Source of the DNA: Pedobacter rhizosphaerae
GTDB taxonomy: Bacteria; Bacteroidota; Bacteroidia; Sphingobacteriales; Sphingobacteriaceae
DNA: 64,000 nucleotides
Reading direction: 5' to 3'
Assembly (NCBI RefSeq): GCF_900111155.1
Contig: NZ_FOGG01000014.1
Location: 1 to 64,000 of the forward strand
Position 1 is the stretch's first letter. Every line of letters begins with the position of its first letter. Below the pieces are notes generated by a model, which saw only the letters and a list, made by a program, of their open reading frames with translations, ran no database searches and was not told the origin of the DNA. Of the stretch, positions 25,318 to 33,015 are shown one piece after another. A program made the translations under genes and the position numbers.

Positions 25318-26973
25318 TTAATAACCTGGATTTTGAGCCAGCTTAGGATTCAAATCCCGTTGCCTTTGTGGAATCGGATACAAATTCCTGATCGAATTGG
25401 AAGCGTTATGATCCCACCAGGTTCCGGTAGTAAATTTACCAAAACGGATTAAATCATCTCTTCTAAACCCTTCGAATATAAATTCCCTTCCCCTTTCAAC
25501 GAGTAGCTCATCTAAATTTAGGGAAGTGGTGGTATAGGCTTTGCCAGCCCATGTTGCATCAGTATAAGCCCTTTTCTTGGTCGCATTAATTAAATCTGCC
25601 GCTTCTTGTGTAGCATTGCCACCGTTTTTACGCATTAAAGCTTCTGCTTTTGCAAAATAGATCCAGGTTAAGCGGTATACATTCCAATCGGTATTGTTGT
25701 AATTGGGATCGGGTTCTACTTTAACTCCGTTAACAACACCTGGAACAGAATTCCCCAATTTATACTTATTGAACCGAACTCCACTGTTTTCTTCGCCCTC
25801 GCTCATGTTAGATACGGTTGATCCTTTTGAATTTCTTTGGATATTATCTACAAACTCCAGAGGTTTACCTGCATATTCTACAGTCCCTTGCACCGGTGTT
25901 ACTCCATCGGCGAATTTTAACTGCGGGCCAATAAGCAACCAGTTGGTTTTGCGAAGATCCTCTGCCTCATATTTGTTGTAAACCCCTGGTATAAGTACAA
26001 TACCATCGTTGCCATTTCGTCCCCCTCCATAAATATCACGTTGGGCAAAATGATAAAACTCACCTGTCCAGGATGGCTCAAATTTGGCTCGGGTAAAATC
26101 ATAAGCAATAGAGAAGATCACTTCTTTGGATAAATCGTTGGTATTTTTAAACTGATCGGTAATATTTGGATCTAAAGCCATATTTCCATTCTGTCCACCT
26201 CCTTCATTATTGATAAGCTTATCTGCCGCAGCAATACAATCGTCCCACCTTGGCGTACCACTCCAAACTTCTGCATTGAGGTAAAGCTCAACCAACATGG
26301 CATAGCCACTGGCCTGAGACATTCTGCCCAATTGTGCCCTGGAGAGTTTTGGTACATTATTGATATTATCCTTAATCTCCTTCTCTACGAAATCAAAAAC
26401 TTCTTTTCTACTGGATGTTGATGGGTACACAGGATTCAAAGGGTCTGCAGGTTCAGTTTGGATTGGCACACCACCAAATAAATCCATTAATTTAAGGTAA
26501 TGGAAAGCCCTCAGCAACTTCAACTCCGATAGGTAAGCATCTTTCTCTTGTTGGGTAATCCCCATGGCAGAGATATCTCTCGAATTGATCTGGGCAATAG
26601 GGTCATTACAATAACCTACACCAGCGTACATCAGCGACCAGGCATTATTTAATCCAGCCTCATCTACCGTCCATGTGTGGTAGTGGAGTCTTTTCCATTT
26701 CCCGCTGTCTTCACCATGTGGTCCTTTAGTTGGCCAGGCCAGTTGATCGGCAGAAAGTTCTGCAGGCCTCCACCAGCCATCCTGACCGGATGGCGTTACC
26801 CAGGCATTGGCATGCGTATAAGGACGCAAAACTGCCGATAAAACCTCATTTTTGTTAGAATAGAAATTATCAGACGGAATCTGATCATAAGCATTCTCAT
26901 CAAGCTTGGTACATGCACTACCCAAAGCTAAAAACAGCATAAATGCCAGATATATTATTGATTTGTTCTTCAT
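25318..26973 (-). CDS. SusD/RagB-family outer-membrane lipoprotein (pair 2)
   Basis: A 551-residue surface lipoprotein with lipobox LGSAC (C21). N-terminal TPR-like helices are seen (YLSELKLLRAFHYLKLMDLFGGVPI is typical of SusD), and the RagB-type C-terminus is LDELLVERGREFIFEGFRRDDLIRFG ... YPIPQRQRDLNPKLAQNPGY. It starts 11 nt after SusC 2 and ends just before a strong terminator, so the unit is a two-gene SusC/SusD operon. It would bind the glycan delivered to SusC 2. Confidence 0.95.
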   Translation of the reverse strand: MKNKSIIYLAFMLFLALGSACTKLDENAYDQIPSDNFYSNKNEVLSAVLRPYTHANAWVTPSGQDGWWRPAELSADQLAWPTKGPHGEDSGKWKRLHYHTWTVDEAGLNNAWSLMYAGVGYCNDPIAQINSRDISAMGITQQEKDAYLSELKLLRAFHYLKLMDLFGGVPIQTEPADPLNPVYPSTSSRKEVFDFVEKEIKDNINNVPKLSRAQLGRMSQASGYAMLVELYLNAEVWSGTPRWDDCIAAADKLINNEGGGQNGNMALDPNITDQFKNTNDLSKEVIFSIAYDFTRAKFEPSWTGEFYHFAQRDIYGGGRNGNDGIVLIPGVYNKYEAEDLRKTNWLLIGPQLKFADGVTPVQGTVEYAGKPLEFVDNIQRNSKGSTVSNMSEGEENSGVRFNKYKLGNSVPGVVNGVKVEPDPNYNNTDWNVYRLTWIYFAKAEALMRKNGGNATQEAADLINATKKRAYTDATWAGKAYTTTSLNLDELLVERGREFIFEGFRRDDLIRFGKFTTGTWWDHNASNSIRNLYPIPQRQRDLNPKLAQNPGY

Positions 26974-26984
26974 TGTTGTATTGA

Positions 26985-29900
26985 TTAAAAGCCTACATTA
27001 ACTCCAAAAAGGAATGATCTGGTGCTTGGGTAAGCTCCTCTATTATCTACACCAGGACCTAAGCCAGTATCCTGAATAAAATCTGGATCATTTCCGGTGT
27101 AACCTGTAATGGTAGCCAGGTTTTGCCCTGTTGCATAAACACGTAAGTTGCGGATAAATTTAGATTTGAGTTTGAAGTTGTAACCCAAAGTCACTTCATC
27201 CAGCTTAACATTGGTTCCACTTTCCAGATAGTAATCTGAATACATATAGGTATCGTTAATCTGGTTGTACTTGCCAAAAGCTTCTCTTAAGTAGTTTTTA
27301 CCCGAAACATATGGATTTCCATAGGTTAAGGCCGTAGTATTTAAGATGTCGTAATCAAACTTACCTCTCAAGAAAACTCTTAAATCGAAGTTTTTGTAAG
27401 ACAAGTTGGCTGTGTAAGAAGCATAATACTTAGGAATGGCATTTCCAATGGGTGCAAGATCTGTCATACCTCTATCTTTTGAATAGTTGATTTGATCATT
27501 ATGCACTGCTTGTCCGTTTCTGTTAAAGAACAACCACTTTCCATCGGCATCAAAACCTGCAAAACGCTTACCCCAGAAAACACCAACATCCTCTCCTTCG
27601 TAAGTGGTAATGGCATCGCCCAAATCACCCGCTCCACCAATGCTTCCAAAAGTCCTGTACTGAACCTTAAAGGTACCGTCTGAATAAGAATTGAGTTTGT
27701 TTTTGATGGTACTTCCGGTAAAGTCCATGCTAAAAGTTAAATCTTTAGTCTTAATGGCTTGATAGGTTAATGCAAGCTCAATACCTTTTGAAGAGATATT
27801 ACCTACATTGGCATAAATGGTATTCTGGATATAAGGGGGTTGTGGGGTAGTGTAAAGATCTAAAAGATCTTTCGTGGTACGGTTAAATAAATCAAGTGAT
27901 CCGCTTAGCTTACTATTGAACAAACTAAAGTCAGCACCGATATTGGTTTCTTGCTTGCTTTCCCATTTCAGGAAAGGGTTAGGATTTCTGCCCGGGCCAT
28001 AAGTTTCGCGGTATGCTCCATCCGGATAAAGATATTTCCCTCCTGTGGTTAATAAAACTCTCGAAGCGTTGTTGGTAAAACCAGAGTTACCCGTTACACC
28101 ATAACCCACACGAAGCTTTAGGTTATTTACCCATTTCACATTTTCCATGAACTTTTCTTCAGTCACATTCCAACCTACAGAAACTGCCGGGAAGCTTCCC
28201 CACTTGTTGTTGTCTCCAAAACGGGATGATCCTTCCCTTCTTAAAATAAACTGCGCCAGGTATTTATTGTTGAATGCATAATTAATCCGTCCAAAAAAGG
28301 CGATAAGGGTATTGTCATTCTTAAAACTTCCTAATCCGGCCTTACCATCTGCAAGAGCTTGTCCGGCATTCAGGTTATCTTCATTGAACTGATCATTTAA
28401 GAATCCACGGGTATTGGCTTTTGCCCCTTCTTCAATATTATACCGATAACTGTAACCTGCCAATACCGTGAAGGAATGCTTATCTATTGTTTTATTATAG
28501 TTAAGGGTAGGCTCAAATGCAAAACCCTGGGATAAGTAATTATTTTTGAAGGCATATCCTCCGTTTGGATAATCGCTATTTTCTACAGAGTTTTCACTTC
28601 CCAGCTGGGCATAACCGCCGTCCACATAGCTATCTCTTTGGATAGAACCGAATACAGAAGCTTTTAATCCTTCTACGATATCTAAATCTGCCTTAATATC
28701 TGCCGAGCTGGTTTGCTGTTTACGATAGCTGGTAGTTTGGTACAAACGCGCAAACTGATTGGTACTTTGGGTATCAAAATAGTAGGAGCCATCGGGGTTA
28801 TAAATAGGCTTGGTAGGATTTTCTGTAGCATATTCTTCCCAACCGCTTCCGGTAAGCTCATTATCGAAAAAAGAAATAGGCGATCCACCTGCCAGCAAAT
28901 TGGCTTTATTAAAATTGGTAGCCAAATTAAGTTGGATATTCAATTTATCATCCAAACCTTTCTGGTTGATGTTTAACCTTGCGGTATATTCCTCCCGGTC
29001 ATTTTGCAAAGCGATACCTTGCAAATCGCGGTAGTTTAAGCTCGCGCGATAGCTGGTTTTATCTGTTCCTCCAGAGAGCGATAAGTTATGGTTATGAGAA
29101 ATATTATCATGGTTGATTAATCGATCGTAAAGATCTTCATTACCTCCATAGTCTCTTCCTGAAATCTCTCCAGAGGTAAGTTTTTGTCTAAATTCATCGG
29201 CAGTTAAGAAGTCTAACCGGTTTTGAACGAATTCCTTTCTCACGTAGGAGGAGTAATTAAATGTAGGCGGACCTGATTTACCTTTTTTAGTGGTAATCAA
29301 AATAACCCCGGCATTTGCACTCGTTCCATAAATTGCTGCTCCAGATCCATCCTTCAGTACATCAACAGAAAGGATATCATCTTGTTGAAGCAGATCTGGA
29401 TTTCCACCTGGGATTCCATCAATTACAAACAGCGGACTGGCACTTCCGGCTAAAGAAACCACTCCCCTTAATTGTACACTCGGACTAGAATTGGGGTTAG
29501 AACTTCCCGATCGGGTAATATTTAAACCTGCTACTTTACCCTGGACCAGATCGAGCGCACTACGTGCACCGCCCTGCCTGAACTGGGCAGTATCTACGTG
29601 GGCAACGGAAGAAGTAACCTCTTTTGTTTTTAAGGTACCATATCCCACTACCACTACTTCATCCAGTTTCTCGGCACCAGAGGGAACTAAGTTTACCACC
29701 AGTGGCTTACTTCCATCGCCTGCGGGAACCGATTTAGGTTGATACCCAATGTATGAAAATAACAAAACATCGGTTGCAGCGCTCACTTTGATGGAAAACT
29801 TACCGTTCTCTTGTGTTACCGATCCGCCCTGTTTTCCCTGAACTTTGATTCCCACGCCTGGTAAACCGAGTTTTTGTTCATCTAAAACGGTACCGGTAAT

Positions 29901-30197
29901 GGTAATTTGACCCGCATTTGCGGCAGGTTTGGCTGCGCTGGCAGCCGGAGCAGCATTGGCAGGCGCTGATGTGGGCGTTGCAGGTGCTACAGGTAAAGAG
30001 GAGCCCAAAGGATTAACCGGCTTTTTCACCGTATCTGCCGGAGCTTTTTTAGTGGTATCCTGTCGTTTTGTGGTGTCCTGCTGAAAATAAAAGGAGCTAA
30101 TTTCGCTCGTTTCTCCTTTCATTTTGGCAAACACCTGGGGGCTAGAAATTAGGATCAGGCATAGGAACCCCGTGACCCTGAGTAGAATGTTTTTCAT
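26985..30197 (-). CDS. SusC/RagA-family TonB-linked outer-membrane importer (pair 2) with Pro/Ala-rich linker
   Basis: A 1070-residue importer when started at the ATG at 30197 (MKNILLRVTGFLCLILISS); a GTG two codons upstream is less likely. After the signal peptide comes an unusual low-complexity stretch at residues about 40-96: two DTTK repeats, then Pro/Ala-rich sequence. The carboxypeptidase-like domain follows (ITITGTVLDEQKLGLPGVGI), then the TonB-box-like LDEVVVVGYG, the plug (SVDVLKDGSGAAIYGTSANAGVILITT), and a barrel ending FLFGVNVGF. A LacI-type site lies about 106 nt upstream. The linker might span the periplasm toward TonB; that is speculation. Confidence 0.94.
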   Translation of the reverse strand: MKNILLRVTGFLCLILISSPQVFAKMKGETSEISSFYFQQDTTKRQDTTKKAPADTVKKPVNPLGSSLPVAPATPTSAPANAAPAASAAKPAANAGQITITGTVLDEQKLGLPGVGIKVQGKQGGSVTQENGKFSIKVSAATDVLLFSYIGYQPKSVPAGDGSKPLVVNLVPSGAEKLDEVVVVGYGTLKTKEVTSSVAHVDTAQFRQGGARSALDLVQGKVAGLNITRSGSSNPNSSPSVQLRGVVSLAGSASPLFVIDGIPGGNPDLLQQDDILSVDVLKDGSGAAIYGTSANAGVILITTKKGKSGPPTFNYSSYVRKEFVQNRLDFLTADEFRQKLTSGEISGRDYGGNEDLYDRLINHDNISHNHNLSLSGGTDKTSYRASLNYRDLQGIALQNDREEYTARLNINQKGLDDKLNIQLNLATNFNKANLLAGGSPISFFDNELTGSGWEEYATENPTKPIYNPDGSYYFDTQSTNQFARLYQTTSYRKQQTSSADIKADLDIVEGLKASVFGSIQRDSYVDGGYAQLGSENSVENSDYPNGGYAFKNNYLSQGFAFEPTLNYNKTIDKHSFTVLAGYSYRYNIEEGAKANTRGFLNDQFNEDNLNAGQALADGKAGLGSFKNDNTLIAFFGRINYAFNNKYLAQFILRREGSSRFGDNNKWGSFPAVSVGWNVTEEKFMENVKWVNNLKLRVGYGVTGNSGFTNNASRVLLTTGGKYLYPDGAYRETYGPGRNPNPFLKWESKQETNIGADFSLFNSKLSGSLDLFNRTTKDLLDLYTTPQPPYIQNTIYANVGNISSKGIELALTYQAIKTKDLTFSMDFTGSTIKNKLNSYSDGTFKVQYRTFGSIGGAGDLGDAITTYEGEDVGVFWGKRFAGFDADGKWLFFNRNGQAVHNDQINYSKDRGMTDLAPIGNAIPKYYASYTANLSYKNFDLRVFLRGKFDYDILNTTALTYGNPYVSGKNYLREAFGKYNQINDTYMYSDYYLESGTNVKLDEVTLGYNFKLKSKFIRNLRVYATGQNLATITGYTGNDPDFIQDTGLGPGVDNRGAYPSTRSFLFGVNVGF

Positions 30198-30302
30198 TGG
30201 CACTCATTAGTTTAGTTTATAATTCAGTTAATGCAATGCAGTTACCAAATTCCAAAAATCAATGAGGCGTAAGAATTAATTAGGTAGATAATGGATTTCC
30301 GC

Positions 30303-30314
30303 AAAACGATTTAG
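30303..30314. promoter_or_regulatory. LacI-type operator candidate upstream of SusC 2
   Basis: AAAACGATTTAG. It matches the reverse complement of the 19847-19860 site over 12 bases. It lies about 106 nt upstream of the SusC 2 start. Confidence 0.6.
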
Positions 30315-30375
30315 TAACGCTTTAAATGCGGTTTTGTTTTAAAAAAAATGAAAATAGCTTTTGGATAGCGAAAAA

Positions 30376-31488
30376 TTATTGCGGGGAAGTCAGATTTTGG
30401 TTGATCAATTTGGCGGTTTTTTCGGATGCTCCAGGCTTACCCATTAACTGTAAAAGTGCGTCATAATCTTCGAGCATTTTCAACCTTCCTCCTCCTTCCA
30501 AAACGAGATCCAGTTCCTGTTTTAATCGGTTTGGATTACAGTCTTCCTGAATCAGTTCTGTCACTATTTTGCGGTCAACAATCAGGTTAACCAGCGATAT
30601 AAATTTAATCTTTACCAAAAGCCTTGCAATTGCGATAGAAATTGTCCCTCCCTTATAAACGACCACTTGTGGCACGCGAAATAGAGCGGTTTCTAAAGTG
30701 GCAGTTCCAGAGGCCACAACTGCTGCATGCGCATGATGCAACAGGTTATAAGTATTATTGAATAAAAGTTTAACCTTACTTTTTCCAATAAATTGCTGAT
30801 AATAAGCCGGACTAAAAGTAGGTGCTCCTGCAACAGCAAAAGTATAGTCGGGAAATTGCTCCACCATACTCAACATCACCGGCAAAAGCCTGTCGATTTC
30901 CTGCTTCCTGCTCCCTGGTAAAAGGGCTATGATTTTATTTTCTGCCAGGTCATGGGTTAACCTAAAATTTTCATCGGGAATAAACTGACTAATTTCATCC
31001 AGCAAGGGATTACCCACATAATCTACCGCCATTCCCCATTCTTTATAAAAATTTACCTCGAAAGGAAGAATACAGAACATTTTATCGACTACTTTTTTGA
31101 TTTTAAGCACGCGCTTTTGGTTCCAGGCCCAAACTTTTGGCGAAATATAATAGCATACTTTAATTCCCTGGCTTTTGGCAAACTCGGCAATCTTCATATT
31201 AAAACCCGGAAAATCTATAAGAATCAATACATCAGGCTTCCAATTGATGATATCTTCCTTGCAGGCTTTAAGGTTTTTGAATATGGTTCTCAGATTTAAA
31301 ATCACTTCCGTAAAACCCATAAAAGCCATGTCAGCATAGTGCTTAACGAGCTCTCCACCCTCATGCTGCATTTTATCTCCACCGAAATATCTGAAAGCGG
31401 CTTGTGAGTCCTCTTTTTTTAGGGCTTTCATTAAGTTGGAACCATGCAAATCGCCTGATGCTTCTCCGGCTACTAAATAATATTTCAT
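30376..31488 (-). CDS. lpxB: Lipid-A-disaccharide synthase
   Basis: A 370-residue peripheral inner-membrane GT19 enzyme that joins UDP-2,3-diacylglucosamine and lipid X to form the lipid A disaccharide. The N-terminus YYLVAGEASGDLHGSNLM, the segment LILIDFPGFNMKIAEFAK, and the donor-binding part ALLPGSRKQEI are hallmark LpxB sequences. Length is normal. It is third in the surE / small membrane protein / lpxB series, with a 30-nt gap to the preceding gene. This gene order is usual in Bacteroidota. Confidence 0.96.
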   Translation of the reverse strand: MKYYLVAGEASGDLHGSNLMKALKKEDSQAAFRYFGGDKMQHEGGELVKHYADMAFMGFTEVILNLRTIFKNLKACKEDIINWKPDVLILIDFPGFNMKIAEFAKSQGIKVCYYISPKVWAWNQKRVLKIKKVVDKMFCILPFEVNFYKEWGMAVDYVGNPLLDEISQFIPDENFRLTHDLAENKIIALLPGSRKQEIDRLLPVMLSMVEQFPDYTFAVAGAPTFSPAYYQQFIGKSKVKLLFNNTYNLLHHAHAAVVASGTATLETALFRVPQVVVYKGGTISIAIARLLVKIKFISLVNLIVDRKIVTELIQEDCNPNRLKQELDLVLEGGGRLKMLEDYDALLQLMGKPGASEKTAKLINQNLTSPQ

Positions 31489-31518
31489 CTGATTGAGCTA
31501 AAATAAAGAGGTGTTGAT

Positions 31519-31791
31519 TTAAAAAACTTTGTAGGCAAAGAAAACAAAGGCACACAAAAATGTTGCTGCCAGTATGCCACGGCCAATATTTTCCTTGTTT
31601 AATTTAAAAAAATACTGCTGGGTAAAGGCATTTACACCTATACCAGCGATGTATAATAAATCGGCCTTAGCCAGGTAACTTACATGGTTAATAATATACC
31701 AGGCCATGGCGCATCCTATAAAGGGTAAAAACAAACCTATAGCTAAGCCCATCCATACAGAATTGGGAAGCTTTTTAGTAAAGTTGTTCAT
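31519..31791 (-). CDS. Small membrane protein between surE and lpxB
   Basis: A 90-residue protein with three hydrophobic segments, at about residues 13-35, 40-53 and 67-88, and a short polar N-terminus. No known domain is recognised. It starts 4 nt after the surE stop and ends 30 nt before lpxB, so it is very probably co-transcribed with both. Small proteins of this sort occupy the same position in related genomes, as far as I recall. An envelope role linked to lipid A is possible but unproven. Confidence 0.72.
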   Translation of the reverse strand: MNNFTKKLPNSVWMGLAIGLFLPFIGCAMAWYIINHVSYLAKADLLYIAGIGVNAFTQQYFFKLNKENIGRGILAATFLCAFVFFAYKVF

Positions 31792-31795
31792 TCGT

Positions 31796-32641
31796 TTATC
31801 CCAGGTTTAAGCCGTCAGGAGCTGAAATTATATTTTTCGATCCACCCTGGGCATTGCCCTTTCCACTACCGAAATCCCAGCTATTGAGTTGCTGTATGGC
31901 GTGATGCGCGGTTAGGTCAAATTGAACCGGAACAACAGAAACGTAATTATGCTCCAACGCCCAAACATCCGTATCCTCCCCCTTATCAAAGTTCTCAAAT
32001 ACACCAGTTAACCAATAATACGGTCGCTTGTAAGGGTCAACACGCTCCTCAAACTCTTCCATCCATTTCGCATTGGCCTGTCTGCAAATTTTAATTCCTT
32101 TTAAATCGTCTCCTTTAGGGAAATTCACATTGAGTAAAGTACCCTCTGGCAAACCATTGGCCAATATCTGCTCGCAAATTATTTTGATGTATTTTTTGGT
32201 GTGACTAAAATCTGCATCGGCAGCAAAGTCATCTAATGAAAAACCTACAGAAGGTATTTTTTCAATAGCCCCCTCAACGGCAGCAGACATGGTACCTGAG
32301 TAAATTACATTAATAGAATTATTAAGACCATGATTAATTCCTGACACGCACAAATCTGGCTTTTTACCCTTAAAAATTTTATTAACCGCAATCTTTACAC
32401 AATCAACCGGTGTTCCACTGCATTTGTACATTTCTACTCCCGGATATAAATCTACCCGATCAAAACGAATAGGTTTACCAATGGTTATCGCATGCCCCAT
32501 CCCGCTCTGCGGACTATCTGGAGCCACAACTACTACATTTCCAATCTCCTGCATCACCTCCATCAGGTTTTTAATCCCTGTTGCCGTAATGCCATCATCG
32601 TTTACCACTAAAATATTGGGTTTTGTACTTTGCTTTGTCAT
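31796..32641 (-). CDS. surE: 5'/3'-nucleotidase SurE
   Basis: A 281-residue metal-dependent phosphatase of the SurE family, acting on nucleoside monophosphates. The metal site opening ILVVNDDGITATG has D15 and D16. The SGxxHGLN loop is seen as SGINHGLNNSINVIYSGTMSAA. Residues about 185-240 cover the usual C-terminal part. It is the first gene of the surE-lpxB series. It is slightly longer than many SurE proteins because of the C-terminal tail (SGKGNAQGGSKN...). Confidence 0.95.
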   Translation of the reverse strand: MTKQSTKPNILVVNDDGITATGIKNLMEVMQEIGNVVVVAPDSPQSGMGHAITIGKPIRFDRVDLYPGVEMYKCSGTPVDCVKIAVNKIFKGKKPDLCVSGINHGLNNSINVIYSGTMSAAVEGAIEKIPSVGFSLDDFAADADFSHTKKYIKIICEQILANGLPEGTLLNVNFPKGDDLKGIKICRQANAKWMEEFEERVDPYKRPYYWLTGVFENFDKGEDTDVWALEHNYVSVVPVQFDLTAHHAIQQLNSWDFGSGKGNAQGGSKNIISAPDGLNLG

Positions 32642-33015
32642 AAAGACAAAATTACAGATAATAATTAAGTAGCAAGAATGGAGATTTATTGTTTAATTGC
32701 TGAACTGTTGAATTGCTTAATTGCTCTGGAAGAAAATAAAAAACATTGTCAAGTTCGTTTAATTGTTGAACTGTTTAATTGTACCAGCATGATGTCTAAA
32801 TACTAACGACTAAAGACTAAATACTACAACCAAATCCTTCAGCCTCCCTCCACAATAGGCCAAAATCACCCATTCATGCTTTTTCAGTTAAGATTTGTCA
32901 AAAGCATTTCATTCCCAAATGGAAAGCCTTTATATTTGGGTAAACAACTTATTAACAATGAACCGGGTATTATTGTTCTTTCAAATACTGGTTCATAATC
33001 ATAAACCAAATTTCA
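32642..33015. repeat. Intergenic region with short AT-rich word repeats
   Basis: No gene is seen. Positions 32690-32783 hold varied copies of TTTAATTGYTGAACTGTT and CTTAATTGCT. Positions 32790-32826 hold TAAATACTA/ACTAAAGACTAA words. TATATTTG at 32931-32938 is a good -7 element for the M16 peptidase gene, though no TTG is at the usual distance upstream. Confidence 0.55.
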
